This document shows, piece after piece, positions 4,721-9,507 of a stretch of 9,507 bases of DNA. A program made the position numbers and the translations under genes. How positions within the stretch are numbered: position 1 is the first letter of the stretch; every line of letters starts with the position of its first letter. A model generated the notes under the pieces. The model ran no database searches, had not been told where the DNA came from, and saw nothing but the letters and a program-made list of their open reading frames with translations. This DNA is from an uncultured bacterium (GTDB taxonomy: Bacteria > Bacillota > Clostridia > Oscillospirales > Acutalibacteraceae): NCBI GenBank assembly GCA_905215055.1, contig CAJMOH010000074.1, positions 1-9,507 on the forward strand. Direction: 5' to 3'.

Positions 4721-5839
4721 TCAGCGGTCATAGCGCTGGGAGACCTTCTTCAGATTTTCTATGATGGGCAGGTGCTGGGGACATACGCTTTCGCACTGGC
4801 CGCAGGCAATACAGTCCTTGGCCCGGCCAAAGCTCTTGGCCAGGGTGTTGTAGTTGGAGAAGTTGATGGTCCAGCCCTTGGTGGCCACCTCCCGCATGTC
4901 CTCGTTGTACAGGGAGAAATACTGGGGGATGGCAATGCGCTGGGGGCAGCCCTCGGTGCAGTAGGAGCAGCCGGTGCAGGGAATGGCGATCTGGCTGTTG
5001 ATGATCTCCGCGGCCTGGAAGCACAGCTGCTGTTCCTCCTGGGTGAGAGGCTGGAAGTCCTCCATATAGGACAGGTTGTCCTCCATCTGGGAAAGGCTGC
5101 TCATGCCGGAGAGGACCATCATCACCCCGGGCAGGCTGGCGGCGAACCGAATGGCCCAGGAGGCCGGGGACAGGGATGGCTCCCGCTCCCGGAACAGGCG
5201 CTCCGCCTCTGGGGGAACCTGGGCCAGAGTGCCGCCCTTGACCGGCTCCATGACGATGACGGGCTTGTTGTGCCTGCGGGCCACCTCATAGCAGGCCCGG
5301 GACTGAATCCAGGGGCTTTCCCAGTCCAGATAGTTGATTTGCAGCTGGACAAACTCCATTTCGGGGTGCTTTGTCAGAATCTGGTCCAGCAGCTCCGGGG
5401 AGTCGTGATAGGAAAAGCCGGCGTGGCGCACCAGGCCCTTTTCCCGCTTGTCCAGCAGCCAGTGGAAGCAGTCCAGCTCCTCAAACTTGGGCAGGAACCC
5501 GGCCTCGATGCCGTGGAGCAGGTAGTAGTCGAAATACCCGGCGCCGGTCTTTTCCAGCTGGGCGTTGAAGATCTTGTCCCGGTCCTCCAGAGAGTTGAAA
5601 AAGCCGGTGTGAAGCTTGGTGGCCAGGGTGAAGCTTTCCCGGGGGTGGCGGTCCACCAGAACGGTCTTGGCGGTGGACTCGCTGGCGAAGGCGTTGTACA
5701 TCCAGGCGGTGTCAAAATAGGTGAAGCCCTTTTCCAAAAACAGGTCCACCATCTGCTGGACCTGCTGGATGTCCACCTTGCTGGCGTCGTTGGGGTCCAG
5801 GGAGGGCATGCGCATCAGGCCAAAGCCCAGTTTTTTCAT
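4721..5839 (-). CDS. Aldo/keto reductase fused to a 2x[4Fe-4S] ferredoxin domain
   Basis: A 372-aa cytoplasmic protein. Residues 1-265 are the aldo/keto reductase barrel with the complete catalytic tetrad: Asp43 and Tyr48 in FDTAWMY, Lys75 in ATK, His109 in LLH. The C-terminus (280-372) carries two cluster motifs, C288-x2-C291-x2-C294-x3-C298-P and C343-x2-C346-x2-C349-x3-C353-P. This fusion is common in anaerobic Clostridia. The barrel reduces or oxidises carbonyl/alcohol groups with NAD(P)H and the clusters presumably exchange electrons with ferredoxin or a flavoprotein; the substrate is unknown and the motifs do not reveal it. Start: ATG at 5839 with AAGGAT about 8 bases ahead, immediately giving the usual KKLGFGLMRMP opening of the family. 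It has its own promoter, but there is no clear terminator after the MATE gene 90 bases upstream, so some read-through is possible. The next gene downstream is another Fe-S reductase. Confidence 0.93.
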   Translation of the reverse strand: MKKLGFGLMRMPSLDPNDASKVDIQQVQQMVDLFLEKGFTYFDTAWMYNAFASESTAKTVLVDRHPRESFTLATKLHTGFFNSLEDRDKIFNAQLEKTGAGYFDYYLLHGIEAGFLPKFEELDCFHWLLDKREKGLVRHAGFSYHDSPELLDQILTKHPEMEFVQLQINYLDWESPWIQSRACYEVARRHNKPVIVMEPVKGGTLAQVPPEAERLFREREPSLSPASWAIRFAASLPGVMMVLSGMSSLSQMEDNLSYMEDFQPLTQEEQQLCFQAAEIINSQIAIPCTGCSYCTEGCPQRIAIPQYFSLYNEDMREVATKGWTINFSNYNTLAKSFGRAKDCIACGQCESVCPQHLPIIENLKKVSQRYDR

Positions 5840-5871
5840 GTGAAATCATCCTTTCCAAAGGGAATACCTCT

Positions 5872-5902
5872 ATTATACAGGCTGAAGCCCTCTTGAAGTC
5901 AA
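5872..5902 (-). promoter_or_regulatory. Probable promoter of the aldo/keto reductase gene
   Basis: On the minus strand TATAAT (5877-5872) is a perfect -10 box. The best -35, TTGACT (5902-5897), is 19 bases away, longer than the optimum of 17, so the promoter may be weak or need an activator. It lies in the 90-base gap after the MATE gene. Confidence 0.6.
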
Positions 5903-5929
5903 GACCCTTTCGGAAAGGACCGGCGGCCT

Positions 5930-7303
5930 TTACCCCCTGGGAGCCGGGCCGCTCTCCCCGGACTCCGCCTGGGGCAGCAGCCCCTTGCGCCGGAGCAGGT
6001 AATACCCCACGCCCAGGGCGTCCGCCAGGAACCAGCCAATGGGTACCGACCACCAGATGCCCACCACGCCAATGGCGGGAATGGCGGACAGGCCGTAGGC
6101 CAGGGCCACCCGGGTCCCCAGGGAGACCACCGTCAGCACCACGGACATGCCCGGCTTCGCCAAGGCCCGGTACAGGCCGTAGAGCAGGAACAGCAGGCCG
6201 ATCAAGCAGTAGAAGGCACCCTCAATGCGAAGGTAGCGGACGCCCTCGGCGATGACGGCGGTTTCGCTGCCGTCGATAAAGAGGGTCATCAGGGGCCGGG
6301 CAAACACAAACACCACCAGGGACACCGCCAGGCTGAACAGGGCCGAGGCCGCCGCCGCGCCTCCAATGGCCCGCTTGATCCGCTTGGGCTCCCTGGCGCC
6401 GTAGTTTTGGGCCACGAAGATGGAGAAGGCGTTGCCAAAGTCCTGGACGGGCAGATAGGCGAAGGCGTCGATTTTGACGGCGGCGGCAAAGGCCGCCATA
6501 ATGGCCGTGCCAAAGCTGTTGACCAGCCCCTGCACCGCCAGAATCCCCAGGTTCATGATGGACTGCTGCAAGCAGGTCAGGGTGGAAAAGCTGGTGATCT
6601 CCTTGACCCGGCTCCAGCGCAGCCGGATCTCCGGCTCCCTTCTGAGCAGGTGGGGGAATTTCATCCAGGTGTACAGGGCAATGCCGATGCCGGAGACATA
6701 CTGGGAGATCACCGTGGCCTCGGCGGCTCCGGCCACGCCCCGGCGCAGGCCCGCCACAAACCACAGGTCCAGCACGATGTTCAGCACAGCGGAAACCGCC
6801 AGAAAAACCAGGGGTACCACCGAATTCCCCAGAGAGCGCAGCAGGGAAGCGAAGAAGTTGTACAGAAAAATCCCCGCCAGCCCGGCAAAGATCACAAGCA
6901 GGTACTCCCGCATCAGGGACACCAGGCCTTCCGGTGTCCGCAGCGCCCAGATGATCCAGTCAAGCCCCAGAAAGACCGCCAGGCTCAGCGCTGCCGTTAC
7001 CGCGCCCAGCAGGGCGAAGGAGGCCAGAATTCCCTCCTTCAGCCCCCGGGTGTCCTTTTGGCCAAAGCGGATGGAGAACACGGTGCCGCTGCCCATTGCC
7101 AGCCCCAGCAGAATGGAGGTGAGAAAGGTCATCAGGGAAAAGGAGGACCCCACGGCGGCCAGGGCGTCCGCTCCAAGAAACTGGCCCACAATCACCGTGT
7201 CCGCTATGTTGTAGCACTGTTGAAGCAGGTCTCCCAAAATCATGGGGACAGCAAACCGCAGCATGGTTTTCAGCACCGGCCCCCGGGTTAGGTTGGACTC
7301 CAT
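5930..7303 (-). CDS. MATE-family multidrug/metabolite efflux transporter
   Basis: A 457-aa integral membrane protein of normal MATE length. The opening, MESNLTRGPVLKTMLRF followed by AVPMILGDLLQQCYNIADT, is the characteristic first segment, and VGQFLGADALAAVG marks the loop after helix 1. Hydrophobic stretches throughout are consistent with 12 transmembrane helices in two six-helix bundles. MATE proteins export cationic drugs or metabolites in exchange for sodium or protons; the coupling ion and substrate cannot be read here. Start: ATG at 7303, chosen because the typical N-terminus begins there; the ribosome site (GAGAG in AAAGAGAGTGG) is weak. The longer frame to 7384 begins with a TTG that is the -35 box and is not translated. 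The gene is divergent from an Lrp/AsnC regulator and shares an extended inverted repeat with it, suggesting local control. No clear terminator precedes the aldo/keto reductase gene downstream. Confidence 0.93.
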   Translation of the reverse strand: MESNLTRGPVLKTMLRFAVPMILGDLLQQCYNIADTVIVGQFLGADALAAVGSSFSLMTFLTSILLGLAMGSGTVFSIRFGQKDTRGLKEGILASFALLGAVTAALSLAVFLGLDWIIWALRTPEGLVSLMREYLLVIFAGLAGIFLYNFFASLLRSLGNSVVPLVFLAVSAVLNIVLDLWFVAGLRRGVAGAAEATVISQYVSGIGIALYTWMKFPHLLRREPEIRLRWSRVKEITSFSTLTCLQQSIMNLGILAVQGLVNSFGTAIMAAFAAAVKIDAFAYLPVQDFGNAFSIFVAQNYGAREPKRIKRAIGGAAAASALFSLAVSLVVFVFARPLMTLFIDGSETAVIAEGVRYLRIEGAFYCLIGLLFLLYGLYRALAKPGMSVVLTVVSLGTRVALAYGLSAIPAIGVVGIWWSVPIGWFLADALGVGYYLLRRKGLLPQAESGESGPAPRG

Positions 7304-7355
7304 AAGCTTGCCACTCTCTTTCGTTTCGGAATTTATAACTTTCTTTTCGAAATGT

Positions 7356-7384
7356 ATTATACGGTTCTCTCTGAGGAATGTCAA
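7356..7384 (-). promoter_or_regulatory. Consensus sigma-A promoter of the MATE gene
   Basis: On the minus strand TTGACA (7384-7379) and TATAAT (7361-7356) are exactly 17 bases apart: a perfect consensus promoter. The leader is about 45 bases. A promoter this strong in front of an efflux pump is usually held back by a repressor. Confidence 0.88.
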
Positions 7385-7409
7385 GAAGCGAATGACGAAT
7401 TTCTTGACA
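7379..7409. promoter_or_regulatory. Inverted repeat joining the two divergent -35 boxes (candidate Lrp-type operator)
   Basis: TGTCAAGAA (7379-7387) and TTCTTGACA (7401-7409) form a perfect 9-bp inverted repeat around a 13-base centre. Six bases of each arm are the -35 hexamers, which are symmetric because the promoters diverge; the extra GAA/TTC on the inside is not required for that. A dimer or octamer bound here could control both promoters. The Lrp/AsnC protein next door is the natural candidate. Confidence 0.4.
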
Positions 7410-7432
7410 GCGCTGGGGAAAGGACCTATAAT
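7404..7432 (+). promoter_or_regulatory. Consensus sigma-A promoter of the Lrp/AsnC gene
   Basis: TTGACA (7404-7409) and TATAAT (7427-7432) are exactly 17 bases apart. The start point near 7439 leaves a leader of about 20 bases containing AGGGGGG (7447-7453) just before the GTG at 7460. This rules out the upstream part of the long open frame, which begins at 7352. Confidence 0.88.
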
Positions 7433-7459
7433 GGCAGCAGGAAAAAAGGGGGGACCTTT

Positions 7460-7918
7460 GTGTTTTTAGACGGCCTTGACCAGCTGGACCAGCAGATTTT
7501 GCGGCTGCTGATTCAAAACGCCCGCATGTCCTATTCGGAGATTGGCCAGCAGGTGGGGATTTCCCGGGTGGCGGTGAAGATGCGGGTGCAGGCCCTGGAG
7601 AAAAAGGGCATTATCGAGGAGTACACCACCATCATCAATCCGCAGAGGATCAGCGGGGCCATTTCCTGCTACTTCGAGCTGGAGACGGAGCCGGGAGCCT
7701 TGGCCCAGGCCGCGGAGACCCTCCGGCAAAACGAGACTGTCACCCAGATCTACCGGGTGACGGGAAGAAGCAAGCTCCACGTTCACGCGGTGGCGGCCTC
7801 CAACGAGGAGATGGAACAGCTGATCTACGGCACCATTGACAAGCTGCCGGGGGTGGTTTCCTGCTCCTGCAACGTGATCTTCTCCCGGATTAAGGACATC
7901 AAGGGCCTGCGGCTGTAA
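7460..7918 (+). CDS. Lrp/AsnC-family transcriptional regulator
   Basis: A 152-aa protein of standard Lrp/AsnC length. The N-terminal helix-turn-helix includes LDQLDQQILRLLIQNAR (6-22), SYSEIGQQVGISRVAVKMRV (24-43) and EKKGIIEEYTTIINP (47-61), the typical AsnC-type order with the short linker strand. Residues about 66-145 form the ligand-binding RAM domain; TGRSKLHVHAVA (101-112) corresponds to the conserved TG-x-x-D-hydrophobic strand, though the usual Asp is replaced. These regulators form dimers to octamers and respond to amino acids or other small molecules. Start: GTG at 7460, supported by AGGGGGG six bases upstream and by the promoter position; the ATG-less extension to 7352 runs through the promoter. 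It is divergent from the MATE gene with the two -35 boxes 19 bases apart, so autoregulation and control of the pump are likely inferences. A terminator follows, separating it from the MFS gene. Confidence 0.93.
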   Translation: MFLDGLDQLDQQILRLLIQNARMSYSEIGQQVGISRVAVKMRVQALEKKGIIEEYTTIINPQRISGAISCYFELETEPGALAQAAETLRQNETVTQIYRVTGRSKLHVHAVAASNEEMEQLIYGTIDKLPGVVSCSCNVIFSRIKDIKGLRL

Positions 7919-7936
7919 GGAAAACAAGAGAGAAAA

Positions 7937-7970
7937 CCGGCCTTTCCTGGAGGGAGGGGCCGGGTTTTTT
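7937..7970 (+). terminator. Terminator of the Lrp/AsnC gene
   Basis: CCGGCC (7937-7942) pairs with GGCCGG (7958-7963); the stem can be extended inward by TTTCC against GGGAG with G-U pairs. Six T's follow at 7965-7970. It begins 19 bases after the stop codon. Confidence 0.85.
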
Positions 7971-8064
7971 AGAAAAAGACAGGTTTCCAATAAAACAGGT
8001 CGTTTTTTTAGTAGCGGGCCAAGGTGTTTTTTTGGGATAATGAAAACGGACAAAAGGCATTTTT

Positions 8065-8109
8065 TTGGAATGAAAGTCAACTTTTGGCTATGGCAATCCG
8101 TTGCCAAAA
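8065..8109 (+). promoter_or_regulatory. Nested inverted repeats and weak promoter upstream of the MFS gene
   Basis: Two overlapping inverted repeats are seen: TTTTGGC (8082-8088) with GCCAAAA (8103-8109), and TGGCAA-TCCG-TTGCCA (8091-8106). The inner one is a perfect 16-bp palindrome of operator size; as RNA the two stems would exclude each other. A weak promoter, TTGGAA (8065-8070), 18 bases, TATGGC (8089-8094), would run into them. Further down, CGGCGC/GCGCCG (8128-8133 with 8141-8146) makes a leader hairpin just before the MFS ribosome site. The rest of the gap 7971-8064 is T/A-rich with no clear element. Function is inferred. Confidence 0.4.
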
Positions 8110-8171
8110 CCGGTATGCTTAAAGCAGCGGCGCAAAAAAGGCGCCGGAACAAGGACGCTGGAGGGGATTCT

Positions 8172-9347
8172 GTGAAAGAAGCAAAGACAAGCCTGTGGAC
8201 GTGGAAATTTTTGGTGCTGATCTTGATTAACCTGGCAAACGGGGCGGCGGGGCAGATGACCTTCCCCCTGGTGGCCAGCTTTGCCCTGGATTTGGGAGCC
8301 GAGCTGACGGTGGCCTCCTCCATCGCGGGGATTATGTCCCTGGTGGGGATGTTTATGTCCCCGGTGGCGGGGTACATCTCCGACAGGATGAACCGCAAAA
8401 GGCTGTTGATGGCCACCGAGCTGCTGTACGCCCTGTTCCTGCTGGGCCACGCCTTCGCGGACAACATTCCGTTTTTGGTGTTCCTGCGGGCGGGTACCGG
8501 GGTGTTCTTCACCATCAACTCGGTGCTGACCACCGCCTATGCCAGCGAGTTCATTCCCCGGGACAGAATGGGGGAGGGCCTGGGCTATTTCGGCCTGGTT
8601 ATGCCCCTGGCCCAAGCTCTGGGGCCGGCCTTGGGCCTGGGCCTGCGGGACGCGATGGGCTTTGGGGCGCCCTTTATCGCCGCGGGCATCTCCACCATTG
8701 TCTCCTTTGCCTGTGTGGTGCTTCTTCCCTATGACGCCAGCGCTACCCAGGCCGCCGGGAAAAAGCACTCCCTAAAGCTGAACGACTTGTTCGCGGTGGA
8801 GTTTCTCAGCCTGATGCTGCTGGCCACCCTGTTCAGCTCCGCCAACGGTCTGGCCACCACCTATCTGGACATTCTGGCCACAGAGCGGGGCATTCCCAAC
8901 ATCTCCCTGTTCTTCACCGCCTACGCGGTGGCGCTGGTGTTTACCAAGCCTCTGTCCGGCAAGCTTCAGGACAAAAAGGGCCTGTACGCCGTAATGATTC
9001 CCGCCGTGGTGTTCGCCGCCCTGGGTTCCTTCTTTGTGGGCATGGCCTACTCCCTGGGCATGATGCTGCTGGCCGCTGTGTGCCGGGCCTTTGGCCAGGG
9101 CGCCGGCACGCCCTGCCTCCAGGCTCACACGGTGCGGACCCTGGACGCCTCCAAGGCGGGGGTGGCGGTTTCCACCATCATCATCGGCCAGAACCTGGGC
9201 AACGCCCTGGCCCCCATTGGCGGCAGCTTTTTTGTAACCGCCTTTGGATACGAGGCCATGTTCTGCGGCATGGGGGCGCTCACCCTGCTTGTGGGTTTCC
9301 TGCTGCTGTTCTGGTACTATCGAAAAGAGAAAAAGCCGGCCCGTTAA
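8172..9347 (+). CDS. Major facilitator superfamily (MFS) transporter
   Basis: A 391-aa membrane protein, the usual size for a 12-helix MFS carrier. Helix 1 starts near residue 10 (WKFLVLILINLANGAAGQ). The MFS motif A is clear in the loop between helices 2 and 3: G67-YISDRMNRKRLL, with Asp71, Arg72 and the basic tail. A degenerate repeat of it, SGKLQDKKGLY, lies in the second half, as expected for the internal duplication. A basic tail RKEKKPAR ends the protein. The substrate is unknown; drug/metabolite export by proton antiport is typical for this type. Start: GTG at 8172 with GGAGGGG five bases upstream (8160-8166). A longer frame back to 8040 would add 44 polar, basic residues that are not MFS-like and overlap the regulatory repeats, so it was rejected. 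The gene follows the Lrp/AsnC gene but is separated from it by a terminator and 253 bases. Confidence 0.92.
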   Translation: MKEAKTSLWTWKFLVLILINLANGAAGQMTFPLVASFALDLGAELTVASSIAGIMSLVGMFMSPVAGYISDRMNRKRLLMATELLYALFLLGHAFADNIPFLVFLRAGTGVFFTINSVLTTAYASEFIPRDRMGEGLGYFGLVMPLAQALGPALGLGLRDAMGFGAPFIAAGISTIVSFACVVLLPYDASATQAAGKKHSLKLNDLFAVEFLSLMLLATLFSSANGLATTYLDILATERGIPNISLFFTAYAVALVFTKPLSGKLQDKKGLYAVMIPAVVFAALGSFFVGMAYSLGMMLLAAVCRAFGQGAGTPCLQAHTVRTLDASKAGVAVSTIIIGQNLGNALAPIGGSFFVTAFGYEAMFCGMGALTLLVGFLLLFWYYRKEKKPAR

Positions 9348-9367
9348 GAGCCGGCCGTTTGCCGAAG

Positions 9368-9397
9368 GCCGCCGTGGACGCACGGCGGCTTTTTTTT
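9368..9397 (+). terminator. Terminator of the MFS gene
   Basis: A perfect 9-bp stem, GCCGCCGTG (9368-9376) with CACGGCGGC (9381-9389), loop GACG, followed by eight T's (9390-9397). A smaller GCCGGC/GCCGGC stem surrounds the stop codon just upstream. Confidence 0.92.
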
Positions 9398-9426
9398 CTT
9401 TCTTTGCTGCCTTTAGGCTTAACAAA

Positions 9427-9447
9427 ACCCCTGGTTCTACCAGGGGT
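9427..9447 (-). terminator. Hairpin with minus-strand T-tail, possible terminator of a gene beyond the right edge
   Basis: ACCCCTGG (9427-9434) pairs with CCAGGGGT (9440-9447) around TTCTA. On the minus strand the stem is followed by TTTGTT, so it could end leftward transcription entering from the right; together with the MFS terminator it would insulate the two. No minus-strand gene end is visible in the remaining 60 bases. Confidence 0.4.
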
Positions 9448-9460
9448 AAATGAAAAAGCC

Positions 9461-9488
9461 TTGGCAAATAAAACCTCCGTGCTACAAT
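9461..9488 (+). promoter_or_regulatory. Promoter reading out of the window
   Basis: TTGGCA (9461-9466) and TACAAT (9483-9488) are separated by 16 bases. Transcription would begin near 9495, so the last dozen bases are the start of a leader or RNA gene outside the window. What it serves cannot be seen. Confidence 0.55.
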
Positions 9489-9507
9489 CGAGATGGTTTG
9501 GCAACCG

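Noticed and set aside
4772..5896. 374-residue plus-strand frame opposite the aldo/keto reductase
   Set aside because: Shadow of a gene with intact tetrad and cluster motifs; the antisense product is G/L/V/H-rich without any motif and runs past the promoter.
5906..5918. Hairpin CCTTT-CGG-AAAGG after the MATE gene as a terminator
   Set aside because: Only five base pairs and no T-tract on the minus strand; it partly overlaps the region of the next promoter. Read-through into the aldo/keto reductase gene is left open.
7466..8533. 355-residue minus-strand frame opposite the Lrp and MFS genes
   Set aside because: Spans two genes, a terminator and a control region on the other strand; no ribosome site and no domain.

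Overview
The window looks like chromosomal DNA of a GC-rich, strictly anaerobic Clostridia bacterium, most likely of the Oscillospiraceae (Flavonifractor/Lawsonibacter type). The reasons are a strong G/C preference at third codon positions, AT-rich intergenic regions with near-consensus sigma-A promoters, AGGAGG-type ribosome sites, frequent GTG/TTG starts, and two oxygen-sensitive-looking iron-sulfur oxidoreductases, one of the BaiCD/BaiH/2-enoate reductase type. The assignment to this group is inference. I see no rRNA, tRNA, CRISPR array, insertion sequence or phage gene.

Layout. Positions 1-165 hold no convincing gene but a chain of small hairpins ending in a terminator-like stem. Then come two rightward genes: a MarR-family regulator (240-677, GTG start) with an excellent promoter, and a 109-aa HEAT-repeat protein (876-1205). 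The region before the HEAT gene contains a MarR-like palindrome and a tandem 11-bp repeat. A bidirectional terminator (1228-1260) separates these from a leftward block, read from right to left: MATE efflux transporter (7303-5930), aldo/keto reductase with two ferredoxin-type clusters (5839-4721), two-domain flavin/Fe-S ene-reductase (4561-2570), a Fic-fold protein with an altered catalytic motif (2392-1661), and a thioredoxin-fold ArsC/Spx-like protein (1621-1271). MATE, aldo/keto reductase, ene-reductase and Fic each have their own recognisable promoter. Terminators follow the aldo/keto reductase and ene-reductase genes. Fic and the ArsC-like gene probably share a transcript.

Divergent from the MATE gene, an Lrp/AsnC regulator (7460-7918) is read rightward. 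The two perfect promoters face each other and their -35 boxes lie in an extended inverted repeat, so the regulator is a good candidate to control itself and the MATE pump. Past its terminator lies an MFS transporter (8172-9347) with nested inverted repeats upstream, then its terminator, and finally a promoter pointing out of the window at 9461-9488.

Functionally this reads as an accessory but ordinary region: two transporters that could export small molecules, two reductases that could use organic electron acceptors, and two local regulators. No defence or biosynthetic system could be demonstrated. The most unusual gene is the Fic protein, whose motif lacks the metal-binding acid and the first arginine. 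For four leftward or rightward genes the longest reading frame starts upstream of the true start, in three cases in or before the promoter; corrected starts are given.
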